A stretch of 64,000 nt of DNA from Eubacteriales bacterium (GCA_030536575.1 JAUNPS010000001.1:202524-266523); one strand, 5' to 3'. Counted from the first letter of the stretch, positions 1-9,906 are shown. Translations and numbers: made by a program. The notes: generated from the sequence alone by a model not told the origin.

Positions 1-1149
1 CAGATAACGGTGCATAAAATCAATTCTTTGCGGATCATGCACCTGTCCGTCCAGGGATACCCAGTCATAATTTGCCATCCCGTTTTCCGTGATCATGATG
101 GGCTTTTCATATCTTTCATACAGGAACTTGCTGCACCAGTACAGAACCTCCGGCGTTACGTTCCACTCCATGGCCGTCCTGGGGCTTCCCTGGAAGGAAT
201 AGCGGTCATATCTGCCCGGCATCTTCGGCCCGCCGCCCTGATAAATGTTAAATCCATAGAAATCCAGCGGCTGCGTGATCATACGCCACTCTTCCTCCGT
301 AAATTCCGGAAGAATATCCGGAAAATACGCTTCTGCCTCCCTGGGAAACCTCCCCTTAAAAACAGGATCGGACCACCAGACAATACTGGATGGAAAGGTT
401 TCCCGGTCCATGAAAAAGGTTTGCGCTTTCGCCTCTTCTACACAGCCCGGCTCCTCATTTTCGGGAATCACCACTTCGCCGGTGGGCGCCATGCCGATTC
501 TTGCGTTTTCACAATATTCCCGTATCTTCCTTACAGCTCTTCCGTGAGCCAGAAGGAAATTTGCGGAAATCTTCATCAGCGACTCCCTGCTCTTTTTCTC
601 AAAGGGCGCAAAAGTCCCTGCGTTCAGCCCTGCACCGATAAAAAGCTGCGGCTCGTTAAAGGTCATCCAATACTTCACCTTTTTTCCAAGCGCTTTTAAA
701 ACCACCTGGGTATATGCCTCAAACCACTCTGCGATCCGTGGATTTTCCCATCCTCCCATCTCGTAGAGCGCTGTTGGAAGATTCCAATGAAACAGCGTCA
801 CCATAGGGACAATCCCGGCGTTCCGCAATTCATCTGTCAGATTCACATAAAACTGAAGCCCCTTTTCGTTTACCTCCCCGCAACCTTTCGGCATCACTCT
901 GGGCCAGCTAATGGAAAAACGATAGCTCTTAAGACCAAGAGTCTTCATAATCGCAACATCCTCTTTATAGCGGTGATAGTGATCGCAGGCCACATTTCCA
1001 TTTTCTCCATGTGCAATGTATCCGGGCTTTTTCGCAAAGGTGTCCCAGATCCCCATTCCCTTGCCGTCCTCCTGATAAGCTCCTTCAATCTGATAGGCAG
1101 CCGAAGCGGCGCCCCACAAAAAATCCCGGTCAAAGCCATTCTTTTCCAT
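1..1149 (-). CDS. GH1 family beta-glucosidase-type enzyme (3' end outside window)
   Basis: This is a retaining glycosidase of family GH1 that hydrolyses beta-glucosides or phospho-beta-glucosides. The start ATG at 1149 follows GGAGG at good spacing. The frame is open for 383 codons to the window edge, so the C-terminus is missing. The N-terminus has the usual FLWGAASAAYQIEGA block, the acid/base region TFNEPQ lies near residue 160 and the nucleophile region ITENG near residue 352, so both catalytic glutamates are present. There is no signal peptide, so it should be cytoplasmic. It is the last visible gene of the operon after two GH78 enzymes, 106 bases behind the nearer one. This suggests removal of glucose after rhamnose is cut off. 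A phospho-beta-glucosidase role is possible but no PTS genes are near. Confidence 0.93.
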   Translation of the reverse strand, partial: MEKNGFDRDFLWGAASAAYQIEGAYQEDGKGMGIWDTFAKKPGYIAHGENGNVACDHYHRYKEDVAIMKTLGLKSYRFSISWPRVMPKGCGEVNEKGLQFYVNLTDELRNAGIVPMVTLFHWNLPTALYEMGGWENPRIAEWFEAYTQVVLKALGKKVKYWMTFNEPQLFIGAGLNAGTFAPFEKKSRESLMKISANFLLAHGRAVRKIREYCENARIGMAPTGEVVIPENEEPGCVEEAKAQTFFMDRETFPSSIVWWSDPVFKGRFPREAEAYFPDILPEFTEEEWRMITQPLDFYGFNIYQGGGPKMPGRYDRYSFQGSPRTAMEWNVTPEVLYWCSKFLYERYEKPIMITENGMANYDWVSLDGQVHDPQRIDFMHRYL

Positions 1150-1255
1150 TGGTTCCTCCATTAAAAAAATTATCTTAGCCTTGCTGCTCAGGCTCCACAA
1201 GGTGTATCCGGCCGCGGCAAGCCAGGCCAGCATCGCCACAGCCTTTCCCGCCGTC

Positions 1256-3400
1256 CTAGCCCCACAGTGTGTATCTGCCCGAACCAACCAGCTCCTTTTT
1301 CCCATCAATCACAAGCTCAGCCGGAACTGCCGTCTCGATCTCATAACGCACCCCGTCTCCGGTATATGTCCACTTCGAACGGATTTTCCCATGCCTCGTC
1401 TCCATAGAAGCTTCCAAATACGAAAGCCTAGAGTCCGGAATCGGCGCAATCCGTACTTTTGCAAAGCCAGGAGCCTCCTCCAATGCCTGAATCCCGGCAG
1501 CCTTTTCATACACCCAGTCCGCCACCGCCCCATAGGCATAATGATTGTAGGAATTCATCATCTTGTCCCAAAAACTTCCGTCTTCCCGGATTCCATCCCA
1601 GTGCTCCCAGATAGTGGTGGCTCCTTTCCTGACCGCATACAGCCAGGAGGGATACTCCTCCCGCAAAAGGAGCTCCCATGCCATATCGCTGTGCCCGAAA
1701 TCACTCAGCACATGAAGAATATAGGGTGTTCCCACAAAACCTGTTTTTAACTGCCCGCCTTCCCTTTGGATCAGGTCCGCCAGCGCATCCGCAGTCTCCT
1801 GCGGATTGGGCGAAAGCCCGAACTGAACAGCCAGCACATGTTCCGTCTGGGTTTCATATACGGGATAGGTTTCCCGGAAAGCCGTCACAATCTGCTCATG
1901 CAGTTTCTCATATTCCCGGACGTCTTCGCCAATGACCCGACCGGCCCTACATACCAGCAAAACCGAATTAGCATAAAAAGCAGACGCGATAAAATCCTTG
2001 CGGCTGGCACCCTCGCATTCTCCCGGAGGTGCATCCAGGGCCAGCCAGTCTCCGAAATGCACGCCGCCAGTCCACAGATACGGAGTCGTGGTAACCGAAC
2101 CAATATAATCCACCCATCCCTTCATGCTGGGAAACTGTTCTCTCAAAACATCATCATTTCCGTAGGTCAGATAAATCTGCCAGGGACAGATAACCGCAGC
2201 GTCTCCCCAGGCAGCACTTGGCGGAATGGTTTTCAGGTAGTCCGGCACGACAACCGGCACCGCACCGTCCTCCCCTTGGTCCGCAGCCAGATCCCGAAGC
2301 CATTTTCGAAAAAAACGCTCCACATCATAATTATAGGATGCCGTTTTCACAAATACCTGGGCGTCTCCCGTCCATCCCAGCCTCTCATCCCGCTGGGGAC
2401 AGTCTGTGGGAACGTCCAGAAAATTCCCCTTCTGTCCCCAGAAGATGTTCGAAAACAACTGATTCAGCTTCGGAGAAGAGCTTGAAAGGAAGCCAGTCCG
2501 CCGAATATCCGAGTAAACGGCAATCGCCTGAAACTGCTCCGGCCTTACAGGCTCCGGAAACCCCTCCACCTTAATATAGCGGAATCCGAAAAAGGTCAGG
2601 AACGGATGCCAGGTCTGCCGGCCTTTTTTGCAAATATAACGAATCTCAGCCTTTGCGTCCCGGTAATTTTCGTTATAAAAATTCCCATCTTTATCCAGCA
2701 CCTCCCCGTGGCATATCCGAATCGTTTCCTGTCCTTTGGCCTCCACGGTAAACTCCACATATCCGGTCACTTCCTGGCCGAAATCTACCACCGTCTCTCC
2801 CTTGGGCGTCACCTGCACCGACCTGGCCGCGATCCGTTCCTGCTCCCGGATCTCTTCCCCCTCCTGGGGAATGAGGATTTCATTGTTCCAGGAAAATATC
2901 CGCACACGGTTCCATTCGTTTCCCTCAAAGGCGGCGTCATAGCTTTCCCCGTCATAAATCTCGCTGAAACGCACCCGGCTCTCGCCAAAAAGCCAGGAAG
3001 CGTCCGTCGGAACGATCTCTTTGGTTCCATCCTCGTAAAAAATCCGTACCTCGCCCCAGATTCCGCATGGAAGAGCTGTCCGCCCCTCCTTGCCGCCCCA
3101 TCCCATCGGGGAGCGCATCCAGCCTCTTCCCACCGTGACCGTCAGCTCATTTTCCTTCTGAAGAAGAGATGTTATCTCATACTCCTGGTACTGAAGCCGC
3201 TTTTCATAGGCAGTCCAGCCCGGCGCCAGCACGTAATCGCTGACCCTCGTTCCATTCATCCTCGCCTCATACACCCCCAGAGCCGTAAGATACAGCTTTG
3301 CGCTGCTGACCGGCTTTCTGAGGGCAAAATCCCGCCGAAATACGGGACAGACATCCCCCAGTTCCCTCTCCGCCTGAATCCACTGTGCCTGAAATTCCAT
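1256..3400 (-). CDS. GH78 alpha-L-rhamnosidase
   Basis: This enzyme is expected to release terminal alpha-L-rhamnose by inversion. N-terminal beta domains (about residues 1-300) carry the Bac_rhamnosid_N-like part, followed by the (alpha/alpha)6 barrel. The acidic signature PTDCPQRDERLGWTGD is at residues 331-346, and the expected catalytic-base motif WEHWD has its Glu at residue 599. Both match characterised GH78 enzymes. At 714 residues it is shorter than the common 850-1000, so an N-terminal accessory domain is probably absent. No signal peptide is present. The start has AGGAGG about ten bases upstream. It lies between a second GH78-like gene and GH1, downstream of a CUT1 sugar importer, so imported rhamnosyl oligosaccharides or aglycone glycosides are likely substrates. 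Confidence 0.92.
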   Translation of the reverse strand: MEFQAQWIQAERELGDVCPVFRRDFALRKPVSSAKLYLTALGVYEARMNGTRVSDYVLAPGWTAYEKRLQYQEYEITSLLQKENELTVTVGRGWMRSPMGWGGKEGRTALPCGIWGEVRIFYEDGTKEIVPTDASWLFGESRVRFSEIYDGESYDAAFEGNEWNRVRIFSWNNEILIPQEGEEIREQERIAARSVQVTPKGETVVDFGQEVTGYVEFTVEAKGQETIRICHGEVLDKDGNFYNENYRDAKAEIRYICKKGRQTWHPFLTFFGFRYIKVEGFPEPVRPEQFQAIAVYSDIRRTGFLSSSSPKLNQLFSNIFWGQKGNFLDVPTDCPQRDERLGWTGDAQVFVKTASYNYDVERFFRKWLRDLAADQGEDGAVPVVVPDYLKTIPPSAAWGDAAVICPWQIYLTYGNDDVLREQFPSMKGWVDYIGSVTTTPYLWTGGVHFGDWLALDAPPGECEGASRKDFIASAFYANSVLLVCRAGRVIGEDVREYEKLHEQIVTAFRETYPVYETQTEHVLAVQFGLSPNPQETADALADLIQREGGQLKTGFVGTPYILHVLSDFGHSDMAWELLLREEYPSWLYAVRKGATTIWEHWDGIREDGSFWDKMMNSYNHYAYGAVADWVYEKAAGIQALEEAPGFAKVRIAPIPDSRLSYLEASMETRHGKIRSKWTYTGDGVRYEIETAVPAELVIDGKKELVGSGRYTLWG

Positions 3401-3466
3401 GTTCCGCTTCGCCTCCTGATCCTATGATACTACGGTTTTCCTTTCCAAAACATTTCGAAAGAACTT

Positions 3467-5644
3467 TCAATTTTGGGAAATCTCAATAACCCCCTCCGGG
3501 GAGCAGAGTTTCCCGGAAACACCGCGAATTCCTCCTGAAACAGTCTCTGTTTTTTTCCACACGCCAGGCTTCACAGGACGAACGCCAAGGATATAAGCGC
3601 CATACAGATAAACCGGCACACAACTCCAGGCATGACACAGGCTTCCCGCGCCCTCAAAATCCTCCGCCCCGTTGTCCGTCTCCCAGAAAGCGGTAGCGCC
3701 CTGGTAAAGCATCCTGCCCCACCGTGCGGCAACCTCCTCAAATACGGCTTCCCCATAGGTTTCCGGATCCTGTAAAAGCGCCTCGTACACAAAAATGCTT
3801 GTGGCCATGCTGGCGCGGACCAGCTCCCCCTTGTGAAGCTTTTCCCGCAAGGGCTTCTGCCGCTCTTTTGGTACGATTTCCGTACAGAGAGCCAGCGCCT
3901 GTACCAGCTCCGCTCCCTGCATCATTTTTCCCTCCCGGATAAAGGAGACATATACACCCGCATCCGGATTCCAGAACTGCTCCATTCCCCGCTTCAGAAT
4001 CCGGATCTCTTCCTCTTTTGAGGCACTCCTGCCCAGGTACTCGTAAATTTTCGAGATTCTCTGTAACGCTAGAATATAGAGAAGCTGAAGCGGCGCTTCC
4101 GCCGATGGCGCCAAAGCCTCCTTACGCTCTATGGGCGTGGCATCCAGCATCGGCCGCCACTCATAAAAATTCCAGTAACCGGGTTCTGTAAAGTTCCAGA
4201 CCAGGCCGTCTTTTACATGGCGGTGAAAAACTTCCAGGATCCGTTCCGCCGTCGGAAGCATTTCCTCTCCAAAAAGAAGATCTCCGCTGTACCTGCAATA
4301 TTCCTCCAACGCCACAATAAACATCAGGGAAAAGGACGGAATATTCACCGAAGCCCTGGCCGGAGCGCATAGTTCCAGAAGCCCATCCTCCCTCTGGGAC
4401 AGCGCCATGAGCCGCAGACTGGCTTTGGGCTGTTTCATCTCCCCGAAAGCATAGTATCCAAAAAGCATCTGATTTCTCGAATCAAACGCATACAATGCCT
4501 GTTCCCTCCAGGGGCAGTCCTCATAATGCTGATGCACGCAGCACCGCAATGTATGCTTTGCCGTCCTGAAAATCTGATCGTGCAGGTGATCGGCACTGGA
4601 AAACTCCGCTTCTCCAAAAAAGGGGTAGCTCACAGGCACGATTCCCGCATAATAAACCACGACCTCTTTTCCATAAATAAACAATTGAAGATAGCGGGCG
4701 CCCACCCTGTGAAAATAATGAACAAACCGGCTACGCTGCTCTTTCACCTCCCACTGAAATGTGAAATGCCGTCCGCCCACATCGGTCCGGATGCGCAGAT
4801 CTTCCAGGTGCTCTCCATAGCTGATATCTGCACGGACAGGCTCCGGACAGACCAGCTCCATATCCAGATAACCCGCCGTCTCTTCCTCCAAATCCAGGAT
4901 CAGGTAGATTCCATCACCTTCCTCCACCCGGAACCGGATGCCTTTCTCCGAAGGAAAACGGATTTTATTTCCGTATTCCAGCTTTTCATAATCTTCAATC
5001 ATGGAAGATATTTCCCGAAAAGCCAGCCCCGCATACTGATGAAGACCGCTTTCGTGTATCGTAAAAACCCCCTGGGTAAGCAGCCGGACGCCCGGTCTTC
5101 CGCCCAATGTCAGCTCCTGGACAGGCTTTTTGACCATCCGGCACGCTTTTCTTACTGCCGATGCTTTTCCCCATGGATGCGCCTGCGGATTGCGGTAAAC
5201 GACCCCCGCCCCAAGCTGAGGCGTGATCTTCTTCACCTTCCCGCTCTGATAGCCGCCCATGAGCCTGGCGGCCGTATTCTCTCCGCTTGCACACAGCAGC
5301 CGTTCTCCCTGCCATACCTCAAAGCGAAGCCCTGGAGTTTCTTTCCGGGCCACAAAGGAATCGTCTCCGCAGTAGAGCACCTGGATGACCAGTTTATTTT
5401 CCGCAGCCTTCGGCTCCAGATTTACGCTTTGCACCGCCTTATAAAAAGGGTAGTCCGGATACTGCGTGGACGGGATATACTCCCCGTTAAAAAATACGGC
5501 ATACTGCCCTTCCGCACTGAGAAGAAGCCGGAGCTTTTCCCCATCAGCCGCAGAAAAGTTCTCACAAAACTCTCCATAACAATTTATTTCCGGCACATCC
5601 TTCAACCATACCCAACAGGAAAACTCTGAAAATAAGTTCTGCAT
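3467..5644 (-). CDS. GH78-like alpha-L-rhamnosidase, divergent subgroup
   Basis: This is a 725-residue protein with the plan of family 78 rhamnosidases but a different active-site signature from its neighbour: EDCPWREQ followed by DSRNQ near residues 373-390. Near residue 654 it has FWET, followed by SLCHAWS, which fits the conserved C-terminal barrel region. The first 350 residues are beta-rich. No signal peptide is seen. The start follows GGGAGGG directly upstream. It is 30 bases behind the permease gene and 66 bases before the other GH78 gene, so it is translated from the same transcript. Two dissimilar GH78 proteins in one operon suggest two rhamnose linkages or two aglycones. The exact substrate cannot be read from sequence. 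Confidence 0.85.
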   Translation of the reverse strand: MQNLFSEFSCWVWLKDVPEINCYGEFCENFSAADGEKLRLLLSAEGQYAVFFNGEYIPSTQYPDYPFYKAVQSVNLEPKAAENKLVIQVLYCGDDSFVARKETPGLRFEVWQGERLLCASGENTAARLMGGYQSGKVKKITPQLGAGVVYRNPQAHPWGKASAVRKACRMVKKPVQELTLGGRPGVRLLTQGVFTIHESGLHQYAGLAFREISSMIEDYEKLEYGNKIRFPSEKGIRFRVEEGDGIYLILDLEEETAGYLDMELVCPEPVRADISYGEHLEDLRIRTDVGGRHFTFQWEVKEQRSRFVHYFHRVGARYLQLFIYGKEVVVYYAGIVPVSYPFFGEAEFSSADHLHDQIFRTAKHTLRCCVHQHYEDCPWREQALYAFDSRNQMLFGYYAFGEMKQPKASLRLMALSQREDGLLELCAPARASVNIPSFSLMFIVALEEYCRYSGDLLFGEEMLPTAERILEVFHRHVKDGLVWNFTEPGYWNFYEWRPMLDATPIERKEALAPSAEAPLQLLYILALQRISKIYEYLGRSASKEEEIRILKRGMEQFWNPDAGVYVSFIREGKMMQGAELVQALALCTEIVPKERQKPLREKLHKGELVRASMATSIFVYEALLQDPETYGEAVFEEVAARWGRMLYQGATAFWETDNGAEDFEGAGSLCHAWSCVPVYLYGAYILGVRPVKPGVWKKTETVSGGIRGVSGKLCSPEGVIEISQN

Positions 5645-5674
5645 CTCTTCCCTCCCGATCCGTATTCTCTGACA

Positions 5675-6529
5675 TCAGCCCTTGACGCCGCCTCCTGTGA
5701 TCCCGGCCACGATCCGATCCGACAAAAACAAATACAAGACAAAAGTAGGCAAAAAGACGATCATAACCGATGCAAACAGCCCCGCCCAGTTTCCTGTATA
5801 AGTCATGGACGTGATCATATTCTGAAGTCCCATGGAAAGCGTCCGGATCTTGTCATTCCCGTTAGCAAAGATCAGCGCGATAAAATATTCATTCCAGATC
5901 GACATAAAATTAAAGATCGTCACCGTGATCAGCCCTGGCATCGCCATTGGCATGATGATCCTCCACATTGCCTGCCTTTCCGTACACCCGTCGATCATGG
6001 CCGCTTCCGTCAGGGCGCTTGGTATGGTGGAAAAAAAGGAGGTCATAAAAAACACCGTATACGGAACATTCAGCGTCGTATACAGAATGATCAGCGTAAC
6101 CAGATGCCCCACCAGATTTGCTTTGATAAACCAAATATAAATGGGAATGATCAGTACAACCTGGGGAATGCTCATCGTACACACCGTAAAATTCATCACA
6201 AGCCGTTCGCCCAAAAACGTTTTTTTCGCAAGAACATAGGACGCCGGACTTGCAATCAGCACGATCAATAAGCAGGAAATTCCCGTTACCATGACGCTGT
6301 TCAGAAAATAATGAGGAACATTGTTATATTTCCATGCTTCCGTATAGTTTTCGAAATGAATGCCGCTTCCCAGCAGATTGTTGGTAAAAATTTCTTTGGT
6401 AGTGCTCAGGGAAGCGCATACGATCCAGCCCAGCGCAGCGCCCCAAAAAGCCACCCACAAGATCAGCGGCACATAGCGAAGCAGCCGCAGCGCTTTTTTC
6501 GGTGTAATGGGAGAATGCTTCTTTTTCAA
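5675..6529 (-). CDS. CUT1 sugar ABC transporter permease, MalG type
   Basis: This is an inner-membrane permease subunit of a carbohydrate ABC importer, 284 residues with about six membrane segments. The cytoplasmic EAA loop is visible (EAAMIDGCTERQAMWRIIMP), which docks the ATPase. The start ATG overlaps the stop of the upstream permease in an ATGA arrangement, so the two are translationally coupled. No ATPase gene lies in the operon. As in many Firmicutes, a shared MsmX-type ATPase encoded elsewhere probably energises it; this is inference. Together with the binding protein and the GH78/GH1 genes it should import rhamnose-containing oligosaccharides. Confidence 0.93.
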   Translation of the reverse strand: MKKKHSPITPKKALRLLRYVPLILWVAFWGAALGWIVCASLSTTKEIFTNNLLGSGIHFENYTEAWKYNNVPHYFLNSVMVTGISCLLIVLIASPASYVLAKKTFLGERLVMNFTVCTMSIPQVVLIIPIYIWFIKANLVGHLVTLIILYTTLNVPYTVFFMTSFFSTIPSALTEAAMIDGCTERQAMWRIIMPMAMPGLITVTIFNFMSIWNEYFIALIFANGNDKIRTLSMGLQNMITSMTYTGNWAGLFASVMIVFLPTFVLYLFLSDRIVAGITGGGVKG

Positions 6530-7443
6530 TATTCATACACCTCCCTCTTCAGCAGCCTGTTCATAATGAAATACACAACCAGTACGAGCAAAGCGACAAA
6601 CACGCCGATGGCCGCTCCGCCGCCGACATCCGTCGTCCCGGTTCCCATGCCTGCTCCGCCCGCCGTGCCGAAAATCTTATTATACAGATAATAAACCGGC
6701 GTCACCGTTGTGGCGGAAATCTGAGCGGAAAACATTTTCGCCCAGGTAAAAAAATTCACCGCGCCGATTGTCCACAGGGTCATTGCCGTGCGCATCACAT
6801 CCCGGATCAGCGGAAGCGTCAGTTTCCAGAACATCGTCCACCCATTTGCCCCGTCAATCGTAGCGCTTTCGTAAATATCTCCCGGAATCCGCTCGATTCC
6901 TGCCAGGAATATCAGCATAAAATATCCTGTGGAGCCAAGCACATAAGAAAAAAGCATGCCCCAAAACAGATAAGAGGGGCTTGTCCAGTTGATCTTTGCC
7001 AGGCTCTCTATGCCAAGCGCAGTAAACAAGGATTTCAGCAGACCGAATTTCGTCTGAAAGATGTACTGCGTCCACATTGTAGACAAAGCCACCGCATTTA
7101 CCGTATTTGGCAGGTAGATCGCAGAACGCCAAAATTTCTTTCCCTTTACGCCGGAGCTTAAGATTACCGCGTAAAACAACGCAAGCCCAAGCGTCAGGAC
7201 GCCGCCTACCAGCCAGATCCTGAAGATATTTTTCAGAGACGAGAGAAACAGGCTATTATGAAACATTGCATAATAATTGTCAAGACCGACAAACTTCCAT
7301 TTCGACATCGGGCTGCTCATTGCGGGAATCTCATAAAAACTCATTAAGATCGTCCGCAGCAGCGGATATGCGAAGATCAGCAGAAAACAGAGCAATGTTG
7401 GGCCGAGGTTCAAGGCGATAAAAATTTTGTTGCGTTTTTTCAT
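6526..7443 (-). CDS. CUT1 sugar ABC transporter permease, MalF type
   Basis: This is the partner permease, 305 residues. I place the start at ATG 7443 because TAGGAGGAGAG precedes it at ideal spacing; a longer reading to 7494 has no ribosome site and adds 17 non-conserved residues. It has an N-terminal membrane segment and then the permease core, with the EAA-type loop IYESATIDGANGWTMFWKL. It sits 60 bases behind the binding-protein gene. Membrane location and heterodimer formation with the MalG-type subunit follow from the family. Confidence 0.93.
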   Translation of the reverse strand: MKKRNKIFIALNLGPTLLCFLLIFAYPLLRTILMSFYEIPAMSSPMSKWKFVGLDNYYAMFHNSLFLSSLKNIFRIWLVGGVLTLGLALFYAVILSSGVKGKKFWRSAIYLPNTVNAVALSTMWTQYIFQTKFGLLKSLFTALGIESLAKINWTSPSYLFWGMLFSYVLGSTGYFMLIFLAGIERIPGDIYESATIDGANGWTMFWKLTLPLIRDVMRTAMTLWTIGAVNFFTWAKMFSAQISATTVTPVYYLYNKIFGTAGGAGMGTGTTDVGGGAAIGVFVALLVLVVYFIMNRLLKREVYEY

Positions 7444-7503
7444 GTTCTCTCCTCCTAAACAAGGAAAAGAGGCTTTAAGCCCCTTTTCCAACATCTCGCA
7501 TGT

Positions 7504-8772
7504 TTAATTGAGCTGTCCCCGTACTTCTTCCACAAACTCCTCTCCGGTAATATCACCTGCAATCAATTTTGCAAAAGAGGCGTTTACGATTCCCTGTATC
7601 TCCGAATTGGTGGTCAAGCAGTAGTTCCAGGGGACTGCATTGGTTGCTTCTTCCATCAGCGTTCCGCAGTCGGCCAGATTGTCCGGAAGATCAAGTCCGC
7701 CGATTACCGGAATGCACTGGCATTTTTCCAGCAAATCCTGCTGAGTCTGCTCGGAAGTGAACTCCTCGATCAGCTTTACCGCGCCCTCAGGGTTTTCCGA
7801 GGTGGTCGGAACCGCATAGAACTGACAGCCCGTCATATAAGTCGTATAGGGTTCCTGCGCGCCATCGGGAGACGGGAAGAACATCGCGCCCCACTGGAAG
7901 TCGTCGCCGGTGATTTCCGCGACCTCATTGGGAAGCCAGGAGCCATTGATATACATTGCCGTTGTTCCCAGCGCAAATTCCGTATTCTGTGCCGTCGGGA
8001 ATACAAAGGAACCGGTTCCTTCTGCGAAATATCCCTTAGACGCCATTTCCTCATAAGCCTTTGCCATCTGTTCCACAGCCGGATCATCCCACAGCTCGGT
8101 GCTTGTTTCATTCATAAGCTCTGTTACCGCATCCACGCCAAGCATCGATCCCATGTATACGTTGTAAAGCAGAGGAAGATAGGCGTCATCTGCCGTCAGC
8201 GGCGCATAACCGGCATCTACGATTTTCTGGCAGCAATCCATAAATTCCGTCCAGGTCTCCGGAAGCTCCTCGATCCCTGCCTCCGCAAAAATGGCCTTGT
8301 TGTAGAAGATCGTTCCCACGAAGGGCTGTGCAGGTACAAAATACCAGGATTCCTTATCTGTGGTAAACAGCCTTGCAAATGCGATCATGCCCTCTGTGAT
8401 ATCGGTTTCCAGCTTTGTTCCCTTTACGTATTCCGTGATATTCATGCAGAATTCTTCGCCAAGCTGCGCCGGAATATCAGAGGATTCGATGACATCGATC
8501 ACAGAGCCTGCCTCAATACTGGTACGCATGATATCCCGGACGGTTCTTCCCGCCCAGTTTACCTCTACCGTGTATTCCGGATTTGCTTCTTCAAATCTGG
8601 CAATGGCATCTTTGAGAACCTCTGCTTGTGTCTCATTTTCCGACCACTGCGCCCAATAAACAATGGTCTGCTTCTCCGCTTCCTCGGCCAAAACTGCCTG
8701 CGCAGATGCTCCTGTCAGCATCGCAGCCGCCATCGTAATCGACAACACCTTTTTCCAAATGCTCTTTTTCAT
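7504..8772 (-). CDS. Extracellular solute-binding protein, family 1 (sugar)
   Basis: This is a secreted 422-residue sugar-binding protein for the adjacent permeases. The N-terminus has a basic region, a hydrophobic core and a likely type I cleavage site near AVLA-EE. There is no cysteine and therefore no lipobox, so it is not an obvious lipoprotein. The mature part has the family 1 fold signature (YWAQWSENETQAEV and, later, EEFTSEQTQQDLL). GGGAGG lies upstream of the start. It is the first gene of the operon, reading away from an AraC regulator. Ligand: probably a rhamnosylated oligosaccharide or glycoside, judged only from the enzymes downstream. Confidence 0.92.
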   Translation of the reverse strand: MKKSIWKKVLSITMAAAMLTGASAQAVLAEEAEKQTIVYWAQWSENETQAEVLKDAIARFEEANPEYTVEVNWAGRTVRDIMRTSIEAGSVIDVIESSDIPAQLGEEFCMNITEYVKGTKLETDITEGMIAFARLFTTDKESWYFVPAQPFVGTIFYNKAIFAEAGIEELPETWTEFMDCCQKIVDAGYAPLTADDAYLPLLYNVYMGSMLGVDAVTELMNETSTELWDDPAVEQMAKAYEEMASKGYFAEGTGSFVFPTAQNTEFALGTTAMYINGSWLPNEVAEITGDDFQWGAMFFPSPDGAQEPYTTYMTGCQFYAVPTTSENPEGAVKLIEEFTSEQTQQDLLEKCQCIPVIGGLDLPDNLADCGTLMEEATNAVPWNYCLTTNSEIQGIVNASFAKLIAGDITGEEFVEEVRGQLN

Positions 8773-8819
8773 TCAAATACCTCCCTTTTGTTTTTATTTA
8801 CGGACAGTTTACTCTTTTT

Positions 8820-8882
8820 GGTGAAAATTTTCTATATGTACATTGTCAAGAACTTGCTCTATATTGACTTTTATTATATAAT
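8820..8882. promoter_or_regulatory. Divergent promoter region of araC and the rhamnoside operon
   Basis: On the plus strand TTGCTC (8854-8859), a 17-base spacer and TATAAT (8877-8882) form a good promoter for the AraC gene. On the minus strand a perfect TTGACA lies at 8849-8844, but I see no good -10 at the right distance. This fits an operon promoter that needs an activator. The two elements overlap, so the AraC protein could control both from one site. No clear operator repeat is visible. Confidence 0.6.
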
Positions 8883-8929
8883 GATGTGAGAAGAAACTGC
8901 CGACCTTTTTCACACAAGAGGGAAACCTT

Positions 8930-9781
8930 ATGAAGCCGATTGTTTTAAATGACTGGGTGACCACGCCGAAAAATCCCCTGCATTCCATCCTTACAAAGGA
9001 TGACGATGTCCTTCCCCATTATCATCTGTTTTATGAGATTTTTTATATTATGGACGGCTCCATCCGCCATACGATAAACGGAAACGAACAAATTCTCCAG
9101 CCAGGCGATATTGTTTTTCTGAATCTTGAAGATTTTCACTGTTTTTATCGGACATCAGAAACTTCCTGCCGCCATCGTGACATTATCATCCGCACCGATT
9201 TTTTTGAATCTGTGTGCGATTTTATCGGGGAAGATTTTAAGCAGGCTTATATGAAGAACCAGCTTTCCAAGGTGATCACCCTGCCCTTTGAACAGATCAA
9301 ACGATATGATGGAATGTTGACGAATATTGCCCTGTCTCTTGACACCAATTCCGCATTCCGCCAGGCAAACATGCGGACCTTCTGCGTCTCTCTTTTAAAC
9401 TGTCTGATCACGGAAGAGATTCAGAATGATTTTGAATATTATCCCGTCTGGTTCAAGGAGCTGCTGAACCGTTTTCACATGAACGATTACCTTCAGGCCA
9501 GTCTTGATCAGATTCTGCAGCCTTTTCATTTCAGCCGCTCCTATATGTGCCGTACCTTCCAGCGCTACATGGGCTGCACCATGACCGACTACCTCAACGA
9601 TATCCGTCTGCAGCAGGCCGCCTACCGCCTGCAGTACACCGACGACACCATCCTGTCCATCTGCTGTGCGGTGGGGATTTCCTCCATCTCCTACTTTAAC
9701 CGGATTTTCAAAGAAAAGTACGGCGTATCGCCCCGCGTCTTCCGCCAACGCCGGGAAATACCGGGCGGCAGTCCGAATTAA
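8930..9781 (+). CDS. AraC-family transcriptional regulator with cupin sensor domain
   Basis: This is a 283-residue regulator: an N-terminal cupin-type sugar-binding domain (histidines in LPHYHLFYEIFYI near residue 30) and a C-terminal double helix-turn-helix of the AraC type from about residue 180 (FSRSYMCRTFQRYMG and the YFNRIFKEKYGVSPRVFRQ end). It is divergently transcribed from the sugar operon 157 bases away, the standard position for its activator. GAGGG precedes the ATG. It is probably a cytoplasmic DNA-binding activator responding to rhamnose or a rhamnoside. Confidence 0.9.
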   Translation: MKPIVLNDWVTTPKNPLHSILTKDDDVLPHYHLFYEIFYIMDGSIRHTINGNEQILQPGDIVFLNLEDFHCFYRTSETSCRHRDIIIRTDFFESVCDFIGEDFKQAYMKNQLSKVITLPFEQIKRYDGMLTNIALSLDTNSAFRQANMRTFCVSLLNCLITEEIQNDFEYYPVWFKELLNRFHMNDYLQASLDQILQPFHFSRSYMCRTFQRYMGCTMTDYLNDIRLQQAAYRLQYTDDTILSICCAVGISSISYFNRIFKEKYGVSPRVFRQRREIPGGSPN

Positions 9782-9816
9782 GAAATAAACGTGACATGCG
9801 CCGTATCAGGTGCACC

Positions 9817-9846
9817 AAAAAAGGGCTGCCCTCACCAGACAGCCCC
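9817..9846 (-). terminator. Rho-independent terminator of the ten-gene peptide/fucosidase operon
   Basis: On the minus strand the arms GGGCTG and CAGCCC (9845-9840 and 9828-9823) enclose an 11-base loop and are followed by six T. It lies 60 bases after the stop of the transglutaminase-like gene. On the plus strand the hairpin is followed only by CTCTCTT, so it would stop the AraC transcript poorly. Confidence 0.75.
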
Positions 9847-9906
9847 TCTCTTACGTAACGCGGACATTCCTATTCCGCTTCGCTGCATATTCATGAACGC
9901 GAACCG

